Assembly (NCBI GenBank): GCA_947581665.1 | Contig: CANPVI010000056.1 | Coordinates: forward strand, 1-8,483 | Direction: 5' to 3' | Source: an uncultured Atopobiaceae bacterium | GTDB lineage: Bacteria; Actinomycetota; Coriobacteriia; Coriobacteriales; Atopobiaceae | Length of the DNA stretch: 8,483 bases | Shown here: positions 1 through 5,303 of the stretch, one piece after another | Layout: every line of letters begins with the position of its first letter | How positions within the stretch are numbered: the first letter of the stretch is position 1 | Program-made: the position numbers and the translations under genes | The notes under the pieces: model-generated | What the model saw: only the letters and a program-made list of their open reading frames with translations | Databases searched by the model: none | What the model was told of the DNA's origin: nothing

Positions 1-721
1 GGCCATCGTCGACGTGGACAACATGATGAGCCAGCCCAAGGGCCTCACGGCCGCCTCCGGCCTCGACGTCCTCACGCACGCGCTCGAGGCCTACGTTTCC
101 ATCATGGCCACGGACTTCTCCGACCCCTCGGCGCTGCAGGCCATGAAGCTCGTCTTCGAGAACCTGCCCTCCGCCTACGACAACGGCGCGGCCGACCCCG
201 AGGCGCGCGAGCGCATGGCGAATGCGAGCTGCCTCGCCGGCATCGCCTTCTCGAACGCCTTCCTCGGCGTGAACCACTCCATGGCCCACAAGCTCGGCGC
301 CTTCCACCACATTCCGCATGGCGTGGCGAACGCCGTCATCCTCACGCGCGTGATGCGCTACAACTCGGCCTCCGTGCCCACGAAGATGGGGACGTTCTCG
401 CAGTACGCCTATCCGCACGCCAAGGAGCGCTACGTGGAGGCCGCGCGCTTCTGTGGCGTCACCGGCGCCGATGACGACGAGGTCTTCGAGAACTTCCTCG
501 CCAAGATCAACGACCTCGTCACGCACTGCGGCGTACCCCTCACCATCGCCGAGCTCGGGGTAAAGGAGGACGATTTCCTCGGCACGCTCGACGAGATGGT
601 GGAGCAGGCCTTCAACGACCAGTGCACCGCCGCGAATCCGCGCTACCCGCTCATGGGCGAGCTCAAGGAGCTCTACCTCGACGCCTTCTACGGGCGCCCC
701 GCCTCGAGCTACGAGGCGTAA
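1..721 (+). CDS. adhE: Bifunctional aldehyde-alcohol dehydrogenase AdhE, C-terminal part (5' truncated)
   Basis: This is the iron-dependent alcohol dehydrogenase domain, which reduces acetaldehyde to ethanol with NADH. The reading frame enters from the left edge (first full codon at base 2), leaving 239 residues and a TAA stop. Metal ligands are visible with the exact AdhE spacing: Asp22 and His26 in GLDVLTHALEAY, His92 in NHSMAHKLG and His106 in HHIPHG. They correspond to Asp653, His657, His723 and His737 of the E. coli enzyme, recalled from memory. The C-terminal stretch FNDQCTAANPRYPL followed by ELKELYLDAFYG is the AdhE hallmark and argues against a single-domain Fe-ADH. By that numbering about 630 residues, including the CoA-acylating aldehyde dehydrogenase half, lie outside the window. 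The protein ends soon after the conserved YYG-like motif, without the long Ala/Lys tail of E. coli AdhE. It implies mixed-acid or ethanol fermentation. I see no terminator before the next gene 46 bases downstream. Confidence 0.93.
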   Translation, partial: AIVDVDNMMSQPKGLTAASGLDVLTHALEAYVSIMATDFSDPSALQAMKLVFENLPSAYDNGAADPEARERMANASCLAGIAFSNAFLGVNHSMAHKLGAFHHIPHGVANAVILTRVMRYNSASVPTKMGTFSQYAYPHAKERYVEAARFCGVTGADDDEVFENFLAKINDLVTHCGVPLTIAELGVKEDDFLGTLDEMVEQAFNDQCTAANPRYPLMGELKELYLDAFYGRPASSYEA

Positions 722-754
722 GTCCCGCCCACGTCCCATGCCACGCCCGTTTAC

Positions 755-761
755 GAAGGAG
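755..761 (+). promoter_or_regulatory. Ribosome binding site that fixes the start of the APH-like kinase
   Basis: GAAGGAG lies 6 bases before the ATG at 768. An in-frame ATG at 738 lies upstream of this site and has no purine-rich stretch before it, so 768 is preferred. The extra residues from 738 would also place the Shine-Dalgarno inside the coding region. Confidence 0.75.
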
Positions 762-767
762 TACCCC

Positions 768-1520
768 ATGGCTTCCAAGCAGGAGATCGTCAAGCGCCAG
801 AACAAGGTCGTCTATCGCGAGGGCGATGAGATGATCAAGGTCTTCAACGAGAACAAGCCCGTCTCCGACATCTTCAACGAGGCGCTGAACCTCGCGCGCG
901 TCGCGGAAGCCGGCATCAACTCGCCGAAACCCGTCTGGGTGAAGCGGGTGGACGGCGACTGGGCCTTCGCCACCACGCGCATCGCCGGCAAGGCCCTCGA
1001 CGACCTCATGGCCGAGCATCCCGAGAAGCTCGACAAGTACCTCAAGCTCTTCGTGGACTTCCAGGTGCGCATCCACAGCTATCGCGCGCCGCTGCTCCAG
1101 CGCCAGAAGGACAAGTACACGCGCATGATCAAGAGCCTCACCGACATCCTCGACGCCACCACGCGCTACGAGCTCGAGATGCGCCTCGACGGCATGCCGA
1201 ACGAGGTGGAGGTCTGCCATGGCGACTTCAACCCCTCGAACGTGATCGTGGGCGATGACGGCGAGCTCTACGCCTGCGACTGGGCGCACGCCACGCAGGG
1301 CTCGGGCGCGGCCGACGCGGCGATGAGCTATCTCCTCTTCGAGCTCGAGGATCACACGACGGCCGAGAAGTACCTCGACCTCTATTGCAAGAAGAGCGAC
1401 ACGCCGAAGCAGATCGTGCGCAACTGGCTCTCGATCGTGGCGGCGAGCGAGCTCTCGCGCCACCGCGAGGACAACCGCGAGTTCCTCCTCAGCTGGATCG
1501 ACATCGCCGACTACCAGTAA
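768..1520 (+). CDS. APH/choline-kinase-fold small-molecule phosphotransferase
   Basis: This 250-residue protein of the aminoglycoside-phosphotransferase-like kinase superfamily would transfer the ATP gamma-phosphate to a small hydroxylated substrate in the cytoplasm. Visible kinase elements in order are: the ATP-binding lysine candidate Lys24 in MIKVF; a possible helix-C Glu38 in FNEALNLARVAEAG; the catalytic loop HGDFNPSN (residues 151-158, catalytic Asp153, metal-binding Asn158); and the metal-binding DW pair at Asp171-Trp172. Length and motif spacing fit a compact APH-family member (Pfam phosphotransferase enzyme family). The substrate cannot be read from the sequence. Relatives are often annotated as choline, homoserine or antibiotic kinases, but nothing here supports a resistance role. 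It follows adhE by 46 bases on the same strand, so co-transcription is possible, and it ends at the palindrome 1556-1611. There is no signal peptide or membrane segment. Confidence 0.85.
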   Translation: MASKQEIVKRQNKVVYREGDEMIKVFNENKPVSDIFNEALNLARVAEAGINSPKPVWVKRVDGDWAFATTRIAGKALDDLMAEHPEKLDKYLKLFVDFQVRIHSYRAPLLQRQKDKYTRMIKSLTDILDATTRYELEMRLDGMPNEVEVCHGDFNPSNVIVGDDGELYACDWAHATQGSGAADAAMSYLLFELEDHTTAEKYLDLYCKKSDTPKQIVRNWLSIVAASELSRHREDNREFLLSWIDIADYQ

Positions 1521-1555
1521 GCAGTACCTTTTCTCTGCGTAGCCACCGACTTTTC

Positions 1556-1611
1556 CGCCGCGTAACCACTTTTTCGGTGCGGTATCGCACCGAAAAAGTG
1601 GTTACGCGGCG
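1556..1611. repeat. Perfect 26-bp palindrome with 4-base loop at a convergent gene junction
   Basis: Left arm 1556-1581 and right arm 1586-1611 are exact reverse complements, separated by GTAT. Each arm contains an internal run of five T or A. The element starts 35 bases after the kinase stop and ends 9 bases before the folA stop, so it can act as a bidirectional terminator for the two converging transcripts. A 26-bp perfect stem is longer than a terminator needs, and no U-run follows either arm. A degenerate direct copy of the left arm precedes it at 1537-1559 (GCGTAGCCACCGACTTTTCC against GCGTAACCACTTTTTCGG). Together these suggest a palindromic intergenic repeat doing duty as a terminator. 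Confidence 0.85.
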
Positions 1612-1620
1612 TGCTTCACC

Positions 1621-2130
1621 CTATTCCCGCACGTAGGTGAGGTACTCGAAGGGGGTGCCATCGGGGGTGGTGCCGCCCGGCTCGCGTTCGGAGAGCGTCC
1701 AGCCGTCGATGGCGTCGAGATCGGGGAACCACGTGTCCGCGTCCGGGCGCCTCACGTGGTGGAGGGTGACGAGGCACTCGTCCACCCAGGGCAGAAGCGA
1801 GCGGTAGACCGTCTCGCCGCCGATCACGAAGACCTCGTCTTCCTCGCTCGCCACGAGCGCCTTCGCCTCCTTCAGGCCGCGAGCGGTGCGATAGCCCTCT
1901 CCTTGCGCGTCGCCGCTTCGTGTGAGCACGATGTTCGCGCGGTTCGGCAGCGGACGCCCCCCGGGGAGGCTCTCGAGCGTGCGCCGCCCCATGATCACGG
2001 TATGGCCGGTGGTGAGCCGCTTGAAGCGCTTGAGGTCGCAAGGATTGCGCACGAGCATGTCGCCATCCTTGCCGATGGCCCAGTCCTCGGTGACGGCGAC
2101 GATGAGCCGATATTTCGGGCGATGATCCAT
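1621..2130 (-). CDS. folA: Dihydrofolate reductase
   Basis: This 169-residue cytoplasmic enzyme reduces dihydrofolate to tetrahydrofolate with NADPH and is the target of trimethoprim. Visible family marks are: the N-terminal strand and Met20-type loop (LIVAVTEDWAIGKDGDML, residues 9-26); catalytic Asp32 in NPCDLKRFK (Asp27 in E. coli); VIMGRRTLESLP; RPLPNRANIVLTR; and the NADPH-binding VIGGETVY. The length is typical of bacterial chromosomal DHFR (about 160-170). The ATG start at 2130 has a GAGGA site on the minus strand (2136-2140) 5 bases upstream. It lies 38 bases downstream of the thyA stop on the same strand, so the two are very probably co-transcribed. ThyA produces the dihydrofolate that this enzyme recycles. 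The tryptophan (Trp17) within the Met20-type loop is also seen in other chromosomal bacterial DHFRs. The sequence gives no evidence of resistance. Confidence 0.97.
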   Translation of the reverse strand: MDHRPKYRLIVAVTEDWAIGKDGDMLVRNPCDLKRFKRLTTGHTVIMGRRTLESLPGGRPLPNRANIVLTRSGDAQGEGYRTARGLKEAKALVASEEDEVFVIGGETVYRSLLPWVDECLVTLHHVRRPDADTWFPDLDAIDGWTLSEREPGGTTPDGTPFEYLTYVRE

Positions 2131-2168
2131 CGATGTCCTCGGGAAGCGGGGGAGGGGGTGAACCCGCG

Positions 2169-3029
2169 CTAGATGGCCACGGGGATGTGCCTCACCTGAG
2201 GGCCGGTGTGGTAGTCCTCGACGATGAGGTCGTCGGTGGTGAAGTCGTAGAAGTTGCGCACCTCGGGGTTCAGGCGCACCTTCGGCGCGGGATAGCGTGG
2301 GCGGCCGATGAGCTCACGCACGATCTCCACGTGGCGGTCGTAGATGTGCGCGTCGGCGATCACGTGCAAGAGCACGCCGGGCACCATGCCCGAGACCTGC
2401 GCCACCATCATGAGCAAAAGCGCGTACTGGGCGACGTTCCAGTTGTTGGCGGTGAGGACGTCGTTCGAGCGCTGGTTGAGCACCATGTTGAGTACGAGCG
2501 GCCCCGGCGTGCCGTCTTCGCCTCGCGGCTGCGTGACGTTGTAGGTCACGCCGTAGGCGCAGGGGTAAAGCTCCATTTCGGAGAGGTCGGCGAAGGTGTA
2601 GGTGCTCGTCATGATGCGCCGCGAAAACGGCGTGTGGGCGAGGTCGTAGAGCACCTTGTCCATCTGGTCGAAATCCCCCTCGGGATAGTGCGCCACCCGG
2701 CCGATCTGGTAGCCATAGGCCTTGCCGATGGTGCCCGCCTCGTCGGTCCACTCGTCCCAGATGTGGCTTGAGAGATCCGCCACGCGGTTCGACTTCTTCT
2801 GGTAGATCCAGAGGATCTCGTCCATCGCGCTCTTGAGGGCAGTGCGGCGCAGGGTGATCGCGGGGAATTCCTCGCGGAGGTCGTAGCGCGCGGTGGCGCC
2901 GAAGACCTTGATGGTGTAGGCCGGGGTGCCGTCGGCCCAGTGCGGACGCACGAGCTCGCCCTCGGTGGTGGTGCCGTGCTCGAGGATGTCGGTGCAGAGC
3001 GCGACGAACGCGTCATCGGCCTTCGACAT
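2169..3029 (-). CDS. thyA: Thymidylate synthase (Bacillus ThyA/phage phi3T-like type)
   Basis: This 286-residue enzyme converts dUMP and methylene-tetrahydrofolate to dTMP and dihydrofolate. Visible elements are: HIWDEWTDEAGTIGKAYGYQ (residues 89-108); the phosphate-binding Arg pair in FSRRIM (Arg137-Arg138); the catalytic Cys157 in LYPCAYG; the dUMP-binding QRSND (Arg187, Ser188, Asn189, Asp190); DAHIYDRH (residues 226-233); and the C-terminal PVAI that closes over the active site. The LYPCAY context and the IWDEW segment resemble the B. subtilis ThyA/phi3T branch rather than the E. coli-like PPCH type. Residues 165-177 (around PRGEDGTPG) form a slightly longer turn than I recall in that branch. 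The frame is open upstream to 3581, but the ATG at 3029 has AAGGAGG (minus strand, 3044-3038) 8 bases before it and begins at the conserved N-terminus. It sits between a small membrane protein (43-base gap) and folA (38-base gap). Confidence 0.96.
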   Translation of the reverse strand: MSKADDAFVALCTDILEHGTTTEGELVRPHWADGTPAYTIKVFGATARYDLREEFPAITLRRTALKSAMDEILWIYQKKSNRVADLSSHIWDEWTDEAGTIGKAYGYQIGRVAHYPEGDFDQMDKVLYDLAHTPFSRRIMTSTYTFADLSEMELYPCAYGVTYNVTQPRGEDGTPGPLVLNMVLNQRSNDVLTANNWNVAQYALLLMMVAQVSGMVPGVLLHVIADAHIYDRHVEIVRELIGRPRYPAPKVRLNPEVRNFYDFTTDDLIVEDYHTGPQVRHIPVAI

Positions 3030-3037
3030 GGGCTTTG

Positions 3038-3044
3038 CCTCCTT
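3038..3044 (-). promoter_or_regulatory. Ribosome binding site that fixes the thyA start
   Basis: Read on the minus strand this is AAGGAGG, a near-perfect Shine-Dalgarno 8 bases before the ATG at 3029. It decides against the much longer open frame reaching 3581, whose added N-terminal part overlaps another gene and looks like out-of-frame GC-rich translation. Confidence 0.85.
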
Positions 3045-3072
3045 CGCGGCGAGCGGGGGGTATGTGGACGGA

Positions 3073-3462
3073 CTAGGCGCGCTGCACGGGGCTTGGGCTC
3101 GAGGCGCGCGAGTACGAGCCGACGGGGGCGAAGTCCTCGAGGGTCCACTCGTCGTAGCCCCAGTCGTCGTAGCCCCAGTCGTCGTAGTACCAGTCGTCGT
3201 AGCCGTAGTCGTGGTAGTCCCACGTGATGCCCGAAGAGGAATCGTCGAAGTACTGCTGGCGAAGCGAGGCGTAGAGGGGGCCTTGGAGCATCCCCGCGAT
3301 GAAGCTCGTGAGCGAAAACGCGAGAAGCGCGAGGAGCGCCACGATGCCGAGCGAGAGCACCACGGGAAAGGCCCCCGTCTGGTTCTCCCCGTGGTTGGTG
3401 GTGGCCGATTCGCTCTCCACCGCAGGCGCGGTGTGGGTGAGACCCTGCTGCTCTTGGTACAT
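3073..3462 (-). CDS. Small single-pass membrane protein with YD(D/E)W repeat tail, function unknown
   Basis: I do not recognise this 129-residue protein. Residues 1-31 are polar with several Glu and no Lys or Arg. Residues 32-58 form one hydrophobic membrane segment (FPVVLSLGIVALLALLAFSL onward). Residues 70-110 are strongly acidic and aromatic, with four consecutive pentads at 87-106 (GYDDW, YYDDW, GYDDW, GYDEW). The tail then turns Ser/Pro-rich. The coding evidence is fair: the hydrophobic block and clean pentads appear only in this frame, and a GAGGA-type site lies 4 bases before the ATG at 3462 (minus strand). The absence of positive charge before the hydrophobic segment makes a cleaved signal peptide unlikely, and topology is uncertain because flanking charges are few. 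It is the first gene of the apparent thyA-folA unit. Nothing in the sequence links it to nucleotide synthesis, so the association may be positional only. Confidence 0.7.
   Translation of the reverse strand: MYQEQQGLTHTAPAVESESATTNHGENQTGAFPVVLSLGIVALLALLAFSLTSFIAGMLQGPLYASLRQQYFDDSSSGITWDYHDYGYDDWYYDDWGYDDWGYDEWTLEDFAPVGSYSRASSPSPVQRA
3145..3204 (-). repeat. 15-bp tandem repeat encoding the YD(D/E)W pentads
   Basis: On the plus strand the unit reads close to CCAGTCGTCGTAGCC, present four times in a row with a few substitutions. The period is 15 bases, so copy-number change keeps the frame. It encodes residues 87-106 of the small membrane protein. Confidence 0.85.
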
Positions 3463-3522
3463 GGCATCCTCGATTTCTCATCGCGCCCGAACTGGAGCGC
3501 CCGAGCCACACGGCTGCACGGA

Positions 3523-3528
3523 ATTCTA
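3523..3528 (-). promoter_or_regulatory. Candidate -10 element for the small membrane protein-thyA-folA operon
   Basis: Read on the minus strand this is TAGAAT, about 60 bases before the ATG at 3462, in an otherwise GC-rich region. The expected -35 position (3546-3551, CTCTTT on the minus strand) is a poor match, so this is a weak prediction. Confidence 0.3.
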
Positions 3529-3579
3529 CTCGCCCCCGCCACGCGAAAGAGCAGAGACATCCGAGCGGGCTCGGGAGAC

Positions 3580-3799
3580 AAGACAGTGGGGACGGACCTA
3601 TCGTCTTGGAGACAAGACAGTGAGACAGTGGGGATTGAGACAGTGGGAGACAGTGGGGACGGACCTTTCGTCTTGCGGCAAGCCGTCTACCAGCGCCTTT
3701 TCCAAGACAGAAGGTCCGTCCCCACTGTCTTGCGGGCGTTTGCCCAGCTAGGAGCGCTGTGCGCAAGACGAAAGGTCCGTCCCCACTGTCTTGCGGGCG
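3580..3799. repeat. Cluster of REP-like ~30-bp palindromic repeats in both orientations
   Basis: The core unit reads AAGACAGTGGGGACGGACC followed by about ten bases ending in GTCTTG. Each unit is bounded by CAAGAC/GTCTTG inverted ends and can fold on itself. Forward copies lie at 3580-3608 and 3649-3675. Reverse copies lie at 3703-3732 and 3764-3793. Partial GACAGTG copies start at 3616, 3624 and 3639. The reverse copies share 28 identical bases (3711-3738 and 3772-3799), and the forward copy at 3649 matches the inverted copy at 3764 over about 30 bases. The paired opposite orientation resembles a BIME (bacterial interspersed mosaic element). Similar GGTCCGTCCCCACTGTC motifs are, from memory, common near Y1/RAYT (REP-associated tyrosine transposase) transposases in many genomes. 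No transposase is present here. Confidence 0.85.
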
Positions 3800-3870
3800 G
3801 TAATGGGTATCTACCTGCAGTGTCCGGCTCGCTTGCTCGGCACACGTGCCCGCGTGGAAGGTGGATCCAG

Positions 3871-4425
3871 ATGAGCCTCTTCTTTGCCGTTCCCGCGCCC
3901 GAGGGCGTGCGCGACCACCTCAGCGAGTGCATGGCGGATGTGCAGCGCCTCGCCCCCGAGGCCGCGATCGTGCGGCCCGAGAACTGGCACGTGACGCTCG
4001 CGTTTCTCGGCAACGACCTCGACAAGGACGAGGGCGCCGTCGCGCGTGCGAGGACCGTGCTCGAGGCGCTCCCCGTGGAGGGCTTCCTCTTCGACGTGCA
4101 GGGAATGGGCTACTTCCCCACGCGCCAACCGAACCAGTGCATCGTCTGGGCCCATGTGGAAGATGTGCACGGGCTCCGACGCCTCCACGAGGATCTCCGC
4201 GAGCTCCTCAAGCGCGAAGGCTTCGAGTTCGCCCATCAGGCGTTTCGCCCGCACGTGACGCTCGCGCGCAAAGTCGATCGCCTTGCCGCCCAGGAGCTCT
4301 CGGAAATCGAATTCCCTGAGTATTCCTATCCCGCGCCCGCGGAGGCCGTGCAGCTCTTGCATGGCGTGAGCGCGCCGGATGGCGGGGTCGTCTACGAGCC
4401 CCTCGCCACCAAAGCGCTCACGTAG
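3871..4425 (+). CDS. thpR: RNA 2',3'-cyclic phosphodiesterase (2H/2'-5' RNA ligase-like family)
   Basis: This 184-residue cytoplasmic protein of the 2H phosphoesterase superfamily hydrolyses RNA ends carrying 2',3'-cyclic phosphate. E. coli ThpR also ligates 2'-5' linkages in vitro. Both catalytic HxT motifs are intact: His40-Val-Thr42 in NWHVTLAFLG and His128-Val-Thr130 in FRPHVTLARK, in two halves of the bilobal fold. The N-terminal SLFFAVPAPEGVRDHL and the FLFDVQGMGYFP stretch (residues 72-83) fit the ThpR subfamily, as does the length (usual 175-190). The ATG at 3871 is preceded by GGAAGGTGG (3856-3864). The open frame continues far upstream through the repeats, but the family N-terminus begins here. 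It lies 68 bases before the metallophosphoesterase on the same strand. Whether the two share a transcript is unclear. The physiological substrate of this family is not settled. Confidence 0.92.
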   Translation: MSLFFAVPAPEGVRDHLSECMADVQRLAPEAAIVRPENWHVTLAFLGNDLDKDEGAVARARTVLEALPVEGFLFDVQGMGYFPTRQPNQCIVWAHVEDVHGLRRLHEDLRELLKREGFEFAHQAFRPHVTLARKVDRLAAQELSEIEFPEYSYPAPAEAVQLLHGVSAPDGGVVYEPLATKALT

Positions 4426-4442
4426 AGCGGCGCCCCCGAGCA

Positions 4443-4456
4443 AAATGCGAGCATTT
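4443..4456. other. Short AT-rich inverted repeat AAATGC-GA-GCATTT
   Basis: This 14-base near-palindrome has 6-base arms. It sits in the 68-base gap between the phosphodiesterase and the metallophosphoesterase, in the only AT-rich patch there and 37 bases before the GTG start. It could be an operator or part of a promoter. The two-base spacing is too tight for an RNA hairpin. One copy of this length could arise by chance. Confidence 0.25.
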
Positions 4457-4482
4457 CTGCCATGCTCTTGCGTGTACGGGGC

Positions 4483-4488
4483 AGGAGG
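4483..4488 (+). promoter_or_regulatory. Ribosome binding site that fixes a GTG start
   Basis: AGGAGG lies 5 bases before the GTG at 4494. It supports a GTG start for the metallophosphoesterase, whose N-terminal strand (TYILSDVHGH) follows at once. Confidence 0.85.
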
Positions 4489-4493
4489 CGATC

Positions 4494-5303
4494 GTGGCGA
4501 CCTACATTCTGAGCGATGTGCACGGCCATCGAGCGGCGCTTGAAGCGGTGCTCGAGAAGGTGCAGCCGTCGCCTGACGACACCTTCTACATGCTCGGCGA
4601 CATGACCGATCGCGGCCCGGACCCCATCGGCTCCATCGAGGTGTGCGCGAGCCTGCCGAACGTGACGATCCTCCTCGGAAACCACGAGGACATGCTGCTC
4701 AACTGCGTGGCGCAGAAGGGCATCAGCCTCGAGGACGAGTTCCTCTGGATGCTGAACGGCGGCCACACCACCATGAAGGGCCTCCACAGGCTCTCGAAGA
4801 ATCAGCGAAACGAGCTCATCGACTGGCTCCGCGCGTTGCCGCGTTACGCGATCGTGAAGATGCCCGAGCGCATCTACGTGCTCGTGCACGCGGGCATCCG
4901 CCCCGGCATCGGCCCCGTGCCCGAGGATGGCGTGTGGGACGAGGAGGCGCTTTCCGCGATGCTCGAGGCGCAGACGGACGAGGACCTCACGTGGATCCGC
5001 GACGAGTTCTGGGGCCAGCCCACCGGGCTCGTGAACGAGCAGGGCGAGGGCCCGGTGGTGATCGCCGGCCACACCCCGAGCATCTACTGCGTGACGATGG
5101 CAAACGGCGCGAGCGGCGTGGCGACCGACGAGTACGGCCTCGGGCAGATGCTCTTCATCGGCGCCTCCGAGGCCACGGGCGGCGTGGCGGACAAGATCTG
5201 CATCGACGCCTGCGCGGCCGCCGGGCACGGCCAGGGGCAGGTGGGCATCCTTCGCCTCGACGATTTCGAGACCTTCTACGCGCCGATCGAAAAAGGCGAA
5301 TAG
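4494..5303 (+). CDS. Calcineurin-like metallophosphoesterase (PPP family Ser/Thr phosphatase or Ap4A-hydrolase-like)
   Basis: This 269-residue two-metal hydrolase has the PPP motif order intact: Asp8-x-His10 in LSDVHGH; Asp36 to Asp39-Arg40-Gly41 in GDMTDRGP; Asn63-His64-Glu65-Asp66 in LLGNHED; His132 in LVHAG; His193 in IAGHTP; and a C-terminal KICIDACAAAGHGQG followed by GILRLDD, the counterpart of the usual IDTG...G-L motif. The GDxxDRG plus GNHE signature separates the PPP group (bacterial PrpA/PrpE, PP2A-like, ApaH-like) from other metallophosphoesterases. Whether it removes phosphate from proteins or splits dinucleotides cannot be decided from sequence alone. Residues about 140-180 and 205-232 are longer loops than in a minimal family member. 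No signal peptide is present, so it is probably cytoplasmic. Its TAG stop overlaps the glycerate kinase GTG by one base, so the two are translationally coupled. Confidence 0.88.
   Translation: MATYILSDVHGHRAALEAVLEKVQPSPDDTFYMLGDMTDRGPDPIGSIEVCASLPNVTILLGNHEDMLLNCVAQKGISLEDEFLWMLNGGHTTMKGLHRLSKNQRNELIDWLRALPRYAIVKMPERIYVLVHAGIRPGIGPVPEDGVWDEEALSAMLEAQTDEDLTWIRDEFWGQPTGLVNEQGEGPVVIAGHTPSIYCVTMANGASGVATDEYGLGQMLFIGASEATGGVADKICIDACAAAGHGQGQVGILRLDDFETFYAPIEKGE

Larger units (their letters stand above)
3463..3870. other. Divergent intergenic region (408 bases)
   Basis: This stretch separates the 5' end of the minus-strand operon (start 3462) from the plus-strand phosphodiesterase (start 3871), so promoters for both must lie here or the plus-strand gene is read from further away. 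It holds a weak candidate minus-strand -10 (3523-3528) and the REP-like cluster 3580-3799. Open frames that cross it have no recognisable protein character. I see no confident -35/-10 pair for the plus-strand gene. Confidence 0.7.

Noticed and set aside
738..767. Alternative ATG at 738 for the APH-like kinase
   Set aside because: There is no ribosome binding site in front of it, whereas GAAGGAG is correctly spaced for the ATG at 768.
663..1463. Long minus-strand open frame opposite the kinase gene
   Set aside because: It is antisense to a gene with intact catalytic motifs, its translation is low-complexity Val/Glu/Leu/Arg, and it has no recognisable domain. Long antisense frames are expected at this GC content.
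3030..3581. N-terminal extension of thymidylate synthase to a start near 3581
   Set aside because: The extension overlaps the small membrane protein gene in another frame, is Ser/Arg/Thr low complexity, and would ignore the near-perfect ribosome binding site at 3038-3044.
3580..3799. CRISPR array
   Set aside because: The units are few, occur in both orientations, have irregular spacing and are self-complementary. There are no uniform unique spacers and no cas genes.
3791..3816. TTGCGG...TATCTA as a promoter for thpR
   Set aside because: The spacing is only about 11 bases, too short for a sigma-70 type promoter, and the -35-like hexamer belongs to the repeat unit.
2926..3870. Upstream extension of the RNA phosphodiesterase frame
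   Set aside because: It runs through antisense thyA and the repeat cluster, while the 2H family N-terminus begins at the ATG at 3871 with a ribosome binding site.
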